This document shows, in pieces, positions 1-6,977 of a DNA stretch of 22,572 bases. Under the pieces are notes generated by a model that searched no databases, was not told the origin of the DNA, and worked only from the letters and a program-made list of their open reading frames with translations. This stretch comes from JBKPFU01 sp046728975. Lineage in GTDB: Bacteria; Actinomycetota; Thermoleophilia; Gaiellales; Gaiellaceae. Made by a program: the position numbers and the translations under genes. The stretch's first letter is position 1, and the number at the start of each line of letters is the position of its first letter. The DNA lies in the NCBI GenBank assembly GCA_046728975.1, contig JBKPFU010000126.1, positions 1-22,572 on the forward strand, read 5' to 3'.

Positions 1-63
1 CTCGTCCGCGCCCGGTTCTTCGTCTACCGGATCGTGGGCTCGAAGTTCGTCCTGGTGCACTAG
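1..63 (+). CDS. 3' end of an unidentified protein-coding gene (partial)
   Basis: Frame 1 is open from the window edge to a TAG at 61-63 and encodes 20 residues ending FVYRIVGSKFVLVH. The start lies outside the window. The fragment is too short to assign a family. It is basic and beta-strand-like, and its codons are mostly G/C-ending as in neighbouring genes, which is the only support for it being coding. Confidence 0.4.
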   Translation, partial: LVRARFFVYRIVGSKFVLVH

Positions 64-65
64 GG

Positions 66-99
66 CTACGGCGCGATTCACGCGCGTGCGTCGGCGTAG
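66..99 (+). terminator. Possible hairpin after the partial gene (weak terminator candidate)
   Basis: GCGCG (71-75) and CGCGC (81-85) form a perfect 5-bp stem with a 5-base loop just after the TAG at 61-63. CTACG (66-70) can also pair with CGTAG (95-99) outside it. No T-tract follows, so this is not a classical intrinsic terminator. In a sequence this GC-rich such a stem can arise by chance. Confidence 0.2.
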
Positions 100-105
100 T
101 ACGCT
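100..105 (+). promoter_or_regulatory. Leaderless-type -10 element for the gene at 112
   Basis: TACGCT matches the actinobacterial -10 pattern TANNNT and ends 6 bases before the GTG at 112. That is the spacing expected if transcription begins at the start codon. No Shine-Dalgarno sequence is visible. No clear -35 was identified. Confidence 0.35.
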
Positions 106-111
106 CGCCGC

Positions 112-417
112 GTGGAGGAGCACATCGCCGTCGTCGAGCCCGCGGCGTGGCCGGCCGAGACGGCGGAGTCGCCGGAGCTGCTCGAGGCGACGCTGACGAA
201 CGGTGCGGCGCACGTCCTGCTCCTGCCCGGGCACGTTCCCGCGGGCGAGGCGCTCGAGGTCTTGCGCGGAGAGCGCGACGGCGACGACCTGCCGTGGGAC
301 CCTCCGGAGTGGATGGCCACCGAGAGCGGCGCCTGGATCCGCCGCACGGCGATCGTCTCGCTCCGCCTGATCGGCGGCGGCCCGCAGACGCTCGCGCCGC
401 CCCCGCCCAGCGCCTGA
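112..417 (+). CDS. Hypothetical 101-aa protein upstream of the aminotransferase
   Basis: I do not recognise this protein. It starts at GTG 112 and has 101 residues. It is acidic in its N-terminal half, contains a hydrophobic strand (AHVLLLPGHVPAG, about residues 33-45), and has the motif LPWDPPEW near residue 63. There is no signal peptide, transmembrane helix or metal-binding motif. The TGA ends 4 bases before the GTG of the aminotransferase, so the two are probably co-transcribed and perhaps translationally coupled. The C-terminal PPPPSA is low-complexity. G/C-rich third positions support this frame over the overlapping shadow reading at 147-425. It could be a small partner or regulator of the aminotransferase, but nothing in the sequence shows that. 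Confidence 0.6.
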   Translation: MEEHIAVVEPAAWPAETAESPELLEATLTNGAAHVLLLPGHVPAGEALEVLRGERDGDDLPWDPPEWMATESGAWIRRTAIVSLRLIGGGPQTLAPPPPSA

Positions 418-421
418 TCCC

Positions 422-1810
422 GTGATCCGCGAGCTGCTCGAGCAAAACGCGGGCCGCGAGTTCGACCTCTATGCGAGGACGATCAACCCGCAGTTCGTGC
501 GGCTGCTGAAGACGATCGGGTTCGACCGGACGTGGGCGCGTGCCGAAGGTGCCTACCTCTACGACGACAAGGGGCGGAAGTACCTCGACATGCTCGGCGG
601 CTTCGGGATGTACAACGTCGGCCGGAACAACCCGCGTGTGCGAGCGGCGCTGGCCGAGGTGCTCGAGCTCGACACCGCGGGAAAGGCGGCGCTCGGCATC
701 GGTTCGCTCTGGGGACTGCTCGCCCGCGAGCTGCTGGATCGCGCTCCCGCCTCGGTCGATCGGGTGCTCTTCACGAGCTCCGGCACCGAGTCGGTCGAGG
801 CGGCGATCAAACTCGGCCGCGCTGCGACCGGCCGTAGTCGCGTCGTCTCCTGCGAGCACGGCTACCACGGGGCGACCCTCGGCTCTCTCTCGGCGAGCGG
901 TGAGGTCGGTAACAAAGAGATGTTCGGCCCGTTGGTGCCGGGTTTCGCCCAGATTCCGTTCGGCGATCTCACCGCGCTCGAGCGCGAGCTTTCGCGCGAG
1001 GACGTCGCGCTCTTCCTGGTCGAGCCCATTCAGGGCCATGGCGCCCACCTCCCGCCCAACGGCTACCTGCAGGGAGCGCAGGAGCTCTGCCGCCGCTACG
1101 GGACGCTGTTCTGCCTCGACGAGGTTCAGACGGGGTTCGGGCGCACGGGCAGGATGTTCGCGCTCGAACATTGGGGCCTCGAGCCAGATCTCATCCCGCT
1201 GGCAAAGTCGCTGTCGGGAGGCTATGTGCCGTCCGGAGCGCTCCTGTTCTCCGCGGCCGTCTACGACGTCGTCTTCGACTCGTTGGAGGCCGCGTTTCCG
1301 TACGGCTCGACCTACGCACCGAACGACCTCGCGATGGCCGCCGGGCTGGCGACCCTACGCGAACTCGACGAGCAGGGGCTGGAGCGTTCAGCCACGCTGG
1401 GTGAGTTGTTGCTGGAGCGGACGCGCCCGCTCGTCGAACGCTACGAGGTGGTCAAGGACGTGCGCGGGGTCGGTCTCATGTGGGCGATCGAGTTCGCCGA
1501 GCCGCCGGACGGCAGCCGCTCGTGGCGCCTGCTCGAGCGAATGCAAGGCGGCCTCTTTTCGCAGCTCGTCGTGCTTCCGCTGTTCTCCGACCACGCGATC
1601 CTAAGCCAGGTCGCCGGGCGCGACATGAACGTGATCAAGATCCTGCCGCCGTTGACGCTGAGCGAGGAGGACGTGGACTGGTTCTGTGAGGCGCTCGAGT
1701 CGACGGTCGCCCGCGCCGAGAAGATGCCGTGGACGATGGTGGCGGGCTTCGCCGTGAAGGCCGCACGGGCAGGCCGCCCGCGCCGGCGGGCGGCATCTAC
1801 GTCTCGCTGA
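422..1810 (+). CDS. Class III pyridoxal-phosphate aminotransferase
   Basis: A 462-aa fold-type I, class III (omega-type) aminotransferase, of normal length for the ornithine/putrescine/acetylornithine/4-aminobutyrate group. PLP-site residues are visible. SSGTES (about 119-124) contacts the phosphate. Asp233 in FCLDEVQTGFGRTG pairs with the PLP ring nitrogen. Lys262 in LAKSLSGGYVPSGA is the expected Schiff-base lysine. The N-terminus (FDLYARTINPQFVRLLKTIGFDR) is a recognisable extension of one branch of these enzymes, but the amino donor cannot be read from the sequence. The start is GTG 422, four bases after the upstream stop. The 3' end overlaps the convergent gene by 14 bases (1797-1810). 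The last 25 residues are Arg/Ala-rich and probably disordered. Confidence 0.92.
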   Translation: MIRELLEQNAGREFDLYARTINPQFVRLLKTIGFDRTWARAEGAYLYDDKGRKYLDMLGGFGMYNVGRNNPRVRAALAEVLELDTAGKAALGIGSLWGLLARELLDRAPASVDRVLFTSSGTESVEAAIKLGRAATGRSRVVSCEHGYHGATLGSLSASGEVGNKEMFGPLVPGFAQIPFGDLTALERELSREDVALFLVEPIQGHGAHLPPNGYLQGAQELCRRYGTLFCLDEVQTGFGRTGRMFALEHWGLEPDLIPLAKSLSGGYVPSGALLFSAAVYDVVFDSLEAAFPYGSTYAPNDLAMAAGLATLRELDEQGLERSATLGELLLERTRPLVERYEVVKDVRGVGLMWAIEFAEPPDGSRSWRLLERMQGGLFSQLVVLPLFSDHAILSQVAGRDMNVIKILPPLTLSEEDVDWFCEALESTVARAEKMPWTMVAGFAVKAARAGRPRRRAASTSR

Positions 1811-2153
1811 TCTCGACGCGGCGCTCGGCGATGCAGTTGCGGGCCCACTGCTCGACGACCTCGAGGAGGCGCCCGGCGAGCCGGTCGAGCTCGTGCTCGT
1901 CGTCCGGAAGATGCTCGGGATCGACCTCGACGCGAACCTGGTGCAGGGATGCCTCGCTCGACTCGCCGATCTCGTGCCGCTCCTCGGCGACGATCGACAC
2001 CTCGCCCACCTTCGGCAGCAGCTCCTTCGCGAGCTCGTCGATCTCGGCGGGCGTTGCCCGCCGGCCCGCGAAGACTCCGAAGTTGATCCGGATCTCGAGC
2101 GCCGGCGGCTCCGGCCTCAGCTCACAGATAGCAATGGTCGGCTCTGTGCCCAT
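1797..2153 (-). CDS. Hypothetical 118-aa acidic protein
   Basis: Unrecognised. The start is taken as the ATG at 2151-2153 (MGTEPTIAICELRP), because the frame further upstream runs through the ABC permease gene on the same strand. The protein is soluble, rich in Glu and Val, with an alternating strand/helix pattern: EIRINFGVFAG, a helix at AEIDELAKELLP, the strand GEVSIVAEERHEI, then HQVRVEVDPEHL and a C-terminal helix with one Cys (WARNCIAERRVEI). No signal peptide or membrane segment is present. The order beta-helix-beta-beta-helix could be a small alpha/beta sandwich. TACGGT at 2158-2163 (minus sense) is a possible -10 very close to the start. It is convergent with the aminotransferase and 32 bases downstream of the exporter permease gene. 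Confidence 0.7.
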   Translation of the reverse strand: MGTEPTIAICELRPEPPALEIRINFGVFAGRRATPAEIDELAKELLPKVGEVSIVAEERHEIGESSEASLHQVRVEVDPEHLPDDEHELDRLAGRLLEVVEQWARNCIAERRVEISET

Positions 2154-2185
2154 AAAGACCGTATTTGCCCAACTGCCCCGCGGGC

Positions 2186-2941
2186 CTAACCTTCGTGGGG
2201 CATCCAGCGAAAGTGGCGCGCCGCGACCACCGCCCCGATGACGCCCCAGATCGCGATGATCGCGACGAAACCGGGGCGGTCCCAGATATACGCGCCGCGC
2301 AGCGCGACGTCGCGGACGAGCCGGATCACGTACACGAGCGGGAGGACGTTGGCAATCGCGCGTAGGAAGTCGGGGAAGCTGTGCGGCGAGAAGAACGCGC
2401 CCGAGATGAAGGAGAGCGGGAGATAGATTGCGTTGACGACGGCCGACGAGCCTTCCGCCGAGCGGATCATGGTCGACAGGGCGAGCCCCAGCGCCGTGAA
2501 CGCAGCGGCGCCGAGCAGAAGGCTGAGCGCCACGGAGACCAGGTGGTGCACGTGTGTGTCGAAGACCAGCGTCCCGAGCACGACCATGCACACGGCCTCG
2601 ATCGCAAACGCGATCAGCGTCGTGGTCAGGAGGGCCGCGATGTACGTCGCCGCCGGTAGCGGCGTCGCGCGGAGCCGCTTCAGGATCCCGGTCTCGCGGC
2701 GGATGACGAGCATGATCGAAAGGCCCGCGAAGCCGATCGAGACAGCGCCGTAGCCGAGCATCCCGGCGAGCAGATAGTCGGCCGCACGGATGTTGTGCTC
2801 CTGCTCGATCCGGTCGTCGCCGTACACGGAGCCGAGCAGGAAGAACATGACGATCGGAAGGAGGAACGTGAAGAAGGCGAGCTCGCGGCTTCGCCAGTAG
2901 AGGCGGAGTTGCGAGACGACCTCGTGGAAGAAGAGGTTCAC
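2186..2941 (-). CDS. ABC-2 type exporter permease (DrrB-like)
   Basis: A 251-aa integral membrane protein with six predicted helices at about residues 21-40, 57-80, 100-125, 133-160, 165-185 and 225-242. An amphipathic N-terminus (FHEVVSQLRLYWRSRE) precedes the first helix, as in the ABC-2 family that includes DrrB-like drug and antibiotic exporters. The loop with an ISGAFFSPHSFPDFLR-type sequence before the last helix is characteristic of this family. The start is the GTG at 2941, overlapping the ATPase stop by 4 bases (2938-2941). The pair should form a homodimeric or 2+2 exporter. The substrate is unknown. Control by the divergent PadR regulator points to an amphipathic toxic compound, by analogy with LmrR-type systems. 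Confidence 0.88.
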   Translation of the reverse strand: MNLFFHEVVSQLRLYWRSRELAFFTFLLPIVMFFLLGSVYGDDRIEQEHNIRAADYLLAGMLGYGAVSIGFAGLSIMLVIRRETGILKRLRATPLPAATYIAALLTTTLIAFAIEAVCMVVLGTLVFDTHVHHLVSVALSLLLGAAAFTALGLALSTMIRSAEGSSAVVNAIYLPLSFISGAFFSPHSFPDFLRAIANVLPLVYVIRLVRDVALRGAYIWDRPGFVAIIAIWGVIGAVVAARHFRWMPHEG

Positions 2942-3786
2942 GTCTCCTCCTCCGTCAGAGAGAGGTAGATCTCCTCGAGTGTCGGCCGCCGCACGGTCAA
3001 CCGCTCCAGCTCTCTGCCGGCGGACAGAGCCTCGGCCGTGAGCTCGTGGAGAACACGGGTCGGCTCGTCCGTCTGCACCACAACCTCTCGGCCGTCGAGG
3101 AAGTAGCGGATCTCGGTGGTTGGTGCTCGGCCGGTGAGCTCGGCGGGCGTGCCGACGGCGACGATGCGCCCTTCACGGAGGACGGCGACGCGGTCAGCCA
3201 GCTGTTCCGCCTCGTCCAGGTAGTGCGTGGTGAGCAGGATCGTCTTGCCGAGCGAGCGAAGCGACCGAATCGCCTCCCACGAGCGCCGCCGGGCGGCGGG
3301 GTCGAAACCCGTCGTCGGCTCGTCGAGGAAGATCAACTCCGGGTCGCCGACGAGCGCCAACCCGAAGTCGAGGCGCCGCCGCTGCCCGCCGGACAGCCGA
3401 CGGACGAGCCGGTCACGCTGTTCCTCCAGGCCGATCAGCCCGATTACTTCGCCGACCTCGCGCGGACGGTCGTAGTAGCCGGCGAACTGGGCAAGGCTCT
3501 CCGCCACCGTGAGCGTCTCGTACATCGCCGACGACTGGAGGACCACGCCGATCCGGTTGCGCCAAGCGCCGTCGGATCGCGCCGGATCGACGCCGAGCAC
3601 CTCCACCTCTCCCGCGTCCCGCGTGCGATAGCCCTCGAGGATCTCGACCGTCGTCGTCTTGCCCGCGCCGTTGGGGCCCAGCAGACCGAAGACCTCGCCC
3701 TCGGCTACCTCGAAGTCGATCCCGCTAACGGCCTCGACGGGGCCGTACGACTTGCGGAGGTCGCGGACAGTGATCGCCGCGCGCAT
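2938..3786 (-). CDS. ABC exporter ATP-binding protein (DrrA-like)
   Basis: Counted from the ATG at 3784-3786 the protein has 282 aa. It has a complete nucleotide-binding domain: Walker A GPNGAGKT (37-44), Q-loop near Gln84, signature LSGGQ (131-135), Walker B LIFLDEP (151-157), D-loop after FDPAA, and H-loop TTHYLDEAEQ. A C-terminal DrrA-type extension follows, ending in TLEEIYLSLTEEE. An ATG at 3838-3840 would add 18 residues. That start falls inside a regulatory palindrome, the added segment looks non-homologous, and a -10-like TATGCT at 3836-3841 would leave it out of the mRNA, so I prefer 3786. The stop overlaps the permease start (GTGA), indicating a two-gene operon. Confidence 0.88.
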   Translation of the reverse strand: MRAAITVRDLRKSYGPVEAVSGIDFEVAEGEVFGLLGPNGAGKTTTVEILEGYRTRDAGEVEVLGVDPARSDGAWRNRIGVVLQSSAMYETLTVAESLAQFAGYYDRPREVGEVIGLIGLEEQRDRLVRRLSGGQRRRLDFGLALVGDPELIFLDEPTTGFDPAARRRSWEAIRSLRSLGKTILLTTHYLDEAEQLADRVAVLREGRIVAVGTPAELTGRAPTTEIRYFLDGREVVVQTDEPTRVLHELTAEALSAGRELERLTVRRPTLEEIYLSLTEEET

Positions 3787-3837
3787 CGGCGGCGACTGTA
3801 GTTGCTGCGGTTCGCGTGTGTCCGTCTGCGCGCTGAG

Positions 3838-3875
3838 CATATCTGGCAGATATGTCTGCTATATCTAGTAGATAT
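3838..3875. promoter_or_regulatory. Double palindromic operator between ABC exporter and padR-like gene
   Basis: Two perfect inverted repeats of the same sequence lie between the divergent genes: ATATCT-GGC-AGATAT at 3839-3853 (extendable to CATATCT/AGATATG, 3838-3854) and ATATCT-AGT-AGATAT at 3861-3875. Their centres are 22 bp apart, about two helical turns, so two dimers would bind the same face of the DNA. The right repeat overlaps the ATG of the regulator gene (3874-3876). The left overlaps a -10-like hexamer for the exporter (TATGCT, minus sense of 3836-3841). Binding would therefore repress both directions. That the PadR protein is the binder is inferred from position and symmetry. Confidence 0.75.
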
Positions 3876-4458
3876 GTCCGCTGCAGTCAAGTTGACACCG
3901 ACCGCGCGCGTCGTGCTCGGGATGCTCAAGCTCGGCGCGCAGACGGGCTACGACATCAAGCGAATCGTGGAGGTGTCGACGCGCTTCTTCTGGGGCGCGA
4001 GCTATGGGCAGATCTACCCCGAGCTTCGACGTCTCGCCGCGGAGGGCCTGGTCGAAGCCGAGGCCGCGCCTCGCGGCGGAATCGCCCGCACTGTCTACCG
4101 CCTGACGCCGAAAGGGGAGCGGGCGCTGCGTCATTGGCTGACGAGTGACGACGAGCTGATCTTCGAGTACCGAGACGAGGCCCTGCTCAAGCTCTTCTTC
4201 GCCGATGTGCTCGGGCCGGACGAGCTGCTCGCGCACGTGCGGCAGGCGCGCGCCGAGTTCCAGGACGTCGTGGCGCGCTTTAGGAACATCGGCGCCGGCG
4301 CCGAGGAGGACATCGCGCGCGGCCAGGCATCGCCGTACGTCGCGCTCCGGTACGGGATCGAGCTGATGGAGTGGGTTTCCGCTTGGTACGCCGATCTGGA
4401 GCGGCGTCTCGCGCGCGGCGACGCGCTGGTCGAGCCGAAAGACCTTCAGTCGAGCTGA
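3874..4458 (+). CDS. PadR-family transcriptional regulator
   Basis: A 194-aa PadR-type repressor. The N-terminal winged helix spans about residues 8-85: ARVVLGMLKLGAQTGYDIKR, then the recognition-helix region with YGQIYPELRRLAAEGLVEAE, then the wing ending YRLTPKGERAL. The C-terminal part (about 95-180) is a long helical dimerisation domain rich in Glu, Arg and Ala. The ATG at 3874 is inside the operator's right half, so the message has little or no leader and autoregulation is likely. Such proteins usually release DNA on binding a planar or phenolic ligand and typically control a divergent exporter, which fits the ABC genes next door. The 3' end overlaps the SixA-like gene by 13 bases. Confidence 0.9.
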   Translation: MSAAVKLTPTARVVLGMLKLGAQTGYDIKRIVEVSTRFFWGASYGQIYPELRRLAAEGLVEAEAAPRGGIARTVYRLTPKGERALRHWLTSDDELIFEYRDEALLKLFFADVLGPDELLAHVRQARAEFQDVVARFRNIGAGAEEDIARGQASPYVALRYGIELMEWVSAWYADLERRLARGDALVEPKDLQSS

Positions 4459-4841
4459 ATCTCCACCATGCCCCCGGCCGGGAACTGCGGCTCGGGCCCG
4501 CCCGTCAGCACGGAGGCAATCCGGCCGCAGTCCGGCTGATGGCCGACCACGACGACGGTCTCACCGCGGCCTGCGACCGCGGCGCGGAGCTGCTCAGCCG
4601 TCGCGCCGGGCGCGAGGCGATCGTCTGGCTCCGCCGCAGCGCCGGTCGCGCGGGCGATCTCCTCGCCGGTCTCAAGGGCCCGGAGCAGGGGGCTCGTGAG
4701 CACCGCGTCCGGTCGGACGCCCTCGCGCGCCAGCCGCTCGCCGAGCGCCCGCGCTGCCTCGCGGCCCTCCGCTGTCAGCGCGCGAAGCTCGTCCGGTTCC
4801 CCGGGCGCGGCGTCGCCGTGGCGCACCAAGTAGAGATGCAC
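4446..4841 (-). CDS. SixA-type phosphohistidine phosphatase (histidine phosphatase superfamily)
   Basis: A 131-aa protein counted from the GTG at 4839-4841, about the size of SixA (roughly 150-160 aa) and much smaller than phosphoglycerate mutases. The catalytic RHG motif is at residues 7-9 (LVRHGDAAP), so His8 would be the phosphorylated nucleophile. A second pocket arginine is in TSPLLRA (Arg54), and the second catalytic histidine is His101 in VVVVGHQPD. The chosen start places RHG at the N-terminus as usual. It is also supported by TATCCT (4848-4853, minus sense) ending 6 bases upstream, a leaderless arrangement. An in-frame ATG at 4871 would add ten basic residues without support. Substrate specificity cannot be read. 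Confidence 0.87.
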   Translation of the reverse strand: MHLYLVRHGDAAPGEPDELRALTAEGREAARALGERLAREGVRPDAVLTSPLLRALETGEEIARATGAAAEPDDRLAPGATAEQLRAAVAGRGETVVVVGHQPDCGRIASVLTGGPEPQFPAGGMVEIQLD

Positions 4842-4847
4842 GGCGCG

Positions 4848-4853
4848 AGGATA
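4848..4853 (-). promoter_or_regulatory. Leaderless-type -10 element for the SixA-like gene
   Basis: Read on the minus strand the hexamer is TATCCT, a TANNNT match with exactly 6 bases between it and the GTG at 4841. This favours that start over the upstream ATG at 4871. No convincing -35 was found. Confidence 0.4.
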
Positions 4854-4889
4854 GACGCGGCGCCCCGCCACGAGCGCGATCTGCGGCCG

Positions 4890-4895
4890 TAGAGT
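4890..4895 (+). promoter_or_regulatory. Leaderless-type -10 element for the PhzF-like gene
   Basis: TAGAGT matches TANNNT and leaves 7 bases before the GTG at 4903, implying transcription starts at that codon. It overlaps the alternative GTG at 4894, which would then lie upstream of the transcript. Confidence 0.4.
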
Positions 4896-4902
4896 GGGCC
4901 CC

Positions 4903-5748
4903 GTGCCGACGCTCCGCTATGTCGTCTGCGACGTCTTCACGGATCGGCCCCTGACGGGAAACCAGCTCGGCGTCTTCACCGATGCCCGCGACCTCGACGA
5001 CGACACGATGCAGTCCCTGGCGCGCGAGCTGAACTACTCGGAGACCGTCTTCGTCCTACCGTCCGACGAGGCGCACGCGCGGATCCGGATCTTCACACCG
5101 GCAAAGGAACTGCCGTTCGCCGGCCACCCCACGCTGGGGAGCGCGTTCGTTCTCGGCGGGCCGCTTCAGCTCGCGGAGATTCGGCTCGAGACGGGGAACG
5201 GCGTCGTGCCCGTCCGGCTCGAACGGGAGGGCCCGCGCATTGTCTTCGGCCGCATGGAGCAGCCGCTGCCGAGTGTCGAGCCGTACGCCGACGAGGCAGA
5301 GGTGCTGGCGGCGCTCGGCGTCGAGCGCTCGGAGCTGCCGGTCGAGGTCTACGACAACGGGATCCAGCACGTCTACGTCGCGCTCGGGTCGGAGCGGGAG
5401 GTGGCGGCGCTCAAGCCGGATATCGGCCGCCTGGCCGAGCTGCCGGCGGTCGTCGGCGTCAATTGCTTCGCCGGTTCGGGGTCGAAGTGGAAGACGCGGA
5501 TGTTCGCGCCGGGCGGCGGCGTGGCCGAGGATCCCGCTACGGGCTCCGCCGCCGGCCCGCTCGCCCTGCATCTCGCCCGTCACGGGCGCATCGCCTTCGG
5601 CGACGAGATCGAGATCACGCAGGGCGTGGAGATCCAGCGTCCGTCGACGCTCTATGCGCGCGTCGACGGGTCCGCGGAGAAGCTCGAGCGGGTCGAGGTC
5701 GGCGGCTCGGCTGTCGTCGTCGCTCGAGGCGAGTTCCGTCTGAAATGA
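4903..5748 (+). CDS. PhzF-family isomerase/epimerase-like protein
   Basis: This diaminopimelate-epimerase-fold protein has 281 aa from GTG 4903 (284 from GTG 4894), close to the usual PhzF length. Family landmarks are in order: RYVVCDVFTDRPLTGNQLGVF at the N-terminus, the catalytic glutamate in LNYSETVFV, FAGHPTLGSAFVL at the end of the first lobe, and EDPATGSAAGPLALHL in the second lobe. The last is the signature loop of the family. Members isomerise small metabolites without cofactor. PhzF itself acts in phenazine synthesis, but no other phenazine gene is present here, so a housekeeping or unknown small-molecule reaction is more likely. It is divergent from the SixA-like gene and ends 18 bases from the convergent BNR gene. 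Confidence 0.88.
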   Translation: MPTLRYVVCDVFTDRPLTGNQLGVFTDARDLDDDTMQSLARELNYSETVFVLPSDEAHARIRIFTPAKELPFAGHPTLGSAFVLGGPLQLAEIRLETGNGVVPVRLEREGPRIVFGRMEQPLPSVEPYADEAEVLAALGVERSELPVEVYDNGIQHVYVALGSEREVAALKPDIGRLAELPAVVGVNCFAGSGSKWKTRMFAPGGGVAEDPATGSAAGPLALHLARHGRIAFGDEIEITQGVEIQRPSTLYARVDGSAEKLERVEVGGSAVVVARGEFRLK

Positions 5749-5766
5749 GCAGTCGACACGAGCGAA

Positions 5767-6168
5767 TCAGTCCGAAACGCTCGTGAGCGCGACCGCCTCG
5801 ATCTCGGGTAGCTCCGGCGCGAGCGCGCGCCAGAAGCGCCCTCCGTCAGTGGACAGGTGCAGCCGGTTGCGCGCGCCGTAGAGCACGAGGTCGGGATCGT
5901 CCTCGGCGATCGCTACCGCCCGGCCGGGCGGTAGGCCGCCGCCGGACTCGCGCCAGGTTCGGCCCGCGTCGTGGGAGACCATGAGCGGGGGACGACGGTC
6001 GACGACGGCGACGAAGGTCGACCCGGCGGCGGCCGCTGCCAGAACGCGCGGAAGCTCGACCGGAGCGGGCTGGATCTCCAGTCGGCGCTCCGGCTCGAAG
6101 CCGATCACCTCCTCGTCCTCGACGTCGACGACGTAGACGCCGTCCGCCGTCTGGACGGACGCTCTCAC
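5767..6168 (-). CDS. Small BNR/Asp-box repeat protein
   Basis: A 133-aa protein starting at the GTG at 6166-6168, which overlaps the kinase stop as GTGA. It contains two Asp-box motifs, SHDAGRTW (65-72) and STDGGRFW (106-113), about 41 residues apart as in successive blades of BNR/sialidase-type beta-propellers. An earlier strand-rich segment (GVYVVDVEDEEVIGFE) could be another blade without the box. The total is too short for a full six- to eight-blade propeller, so it may assemble with itself or be a degenerate fragment. There is no signal peptide, so it is probably cytoplasmic. It is the last gene of the thiamine-linked unit. Its function is unknown. Confidence 0.75.
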   Translation of the reverse strand: MRASVQTADGVYVVDVEDEEVIGFEPERRLEIQPAPVELPRVLAAAAAGSTFVAVVDRRPPLMVSHDAGRTWRESGGGLPPGRAVAIAEDDPDLVLYGARNRLHLSTDGGRFWRALAPELPEIEAVALTSVSD

Positions 6169-6977
6169 GGGTGCGCGAGGACGGCCGCCACGATCGAGGT
6201 CGCGCGGCGAGCGGCGGCGGGCGGCCTGAGGCCGCGGCCGCGCGCGACGACATACGCGGCCGCGAACGCGTCGCCGGCGCCGGTCGGGTCGACGTCCTCG
6301 ACCGCTCGGGCGGGAACGTGCACGAGCTCGCGCCGCGCGACCACGATCGAGCCGCGCGAGCCCAGCGTCACGATCACCTCGGGAGGCCCGAGCTCGGAGA
6401 GCGCCCGCTGCTCGAGCGACCCGACGAGCGCCCGCGCCTCCTCCTCGGAGAGTTTCAGCACCGTGACGTACCGCAGCACGTCGGGATCCAGATCGGGCTC
6501 GAGCTCGAGCGCTCCTGTCCGTGCCGGCCGCGCGAGGCCCTGACCGTCGAGCGAGATCCGGCGGTCTCCTCCCGCTGTGAGCGACGCGAGCGTCTCCGGC
6601 GGAAACTCGCCTCGAGCGAGGGCGCCGACGTGAACCCAGTCCGCGCGGCGCAGCGCCTCCGAGGCCCAGCCCTCGACGTCGTTCACCGTCCACGGCTCGC
6701 CGAGCTCGTCGACGGTCATCGCGCGGACATCGCCGTCGTACGCGAACGAGTACGCCGCCGTCGAGCCGGCCGGCCGCCAGACGACCGGCAGCCCCAGCGC
6801 AACGAGCGGCGGCAGGAGCTGCCTCCGATGCGTCTCCGCGAACTTCGCGGCGACGGCGGCCGGGTGGCCGAGGATGCGTAGAGCGCGCGCTGCGTGAAAG
6901 GGCGGGCCGCCGACGCGCGGCGGCGCCCCGTCAACGCGGTCGAGCGAGAGGTTCCCGACGACGGCGATCCGCCGCAC
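6165..6977 (-). CDS. PfkB/ribokinase-family sugar or nucleoside kinase
   Basis: 270 aa from the GTG at 6975-6977, which places RRIAVVGNLSLDR, the usual first strand, at the N-terminus. The substrate-side Gly-Gly is in RVGGPPFHAARAL. The C-terminal PfkB signature DPTGAGDAFAAAY carries the catalytic aspartate and anion hole. LKLSEEEARAL and VIVTLGSRGSIV are typical internal strands. It is shorter than most ribokinases (about 300 aa). It overlaps the permease gene by 47 bases and the next gene by 4, so it is co-translated with a TPP-riboswitch-controlled transporter. This raises the possibility that it phosphorylates an imported pyrimidine, but the sequence resembles PfkB sugar/adenosine kinases rather than classical ThiD. 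Confidence 0.85.
   Translation of the reverse strand: MRRIAVVGNLSLDRVDGAPPRVGGPPFHAARALRILGHPAAVAAKFAETHRRQLLPPLVALGLPVVWRPAGSTAAYSFAYDGDVRAMTVDELGEPWTVNDVEGWASEALRRADWVHVGALARGEFPPETLASLTAGGDRRISLDGQGLARPARTGALELEPDLDPDVLRYVTVLKLSEEEARALVGSLEQRALSELGPPEVIVTLGSRGSIVVARRELVHVPARAVEDVDPTGAGDAFAAAYVVARGRGLRPPAAARRATSIVAAVLAHP

Noticed and set aside
3787..3840. Upstream ATG (3838-3840) as the start of the exporter ATPase
   Set aside because: It sits in the left palindrome and overlaps the -10-like element. The added residues do not look like an ABC ATPase N-terminus. It remains possible.
4903..5748. Part of a phenazine biosynthesis cluster, from the PhzF-like protein
   Set aside because: No other phenazine gene is nearby, and PhzF-family proteins are widespread outside phenazine producers.
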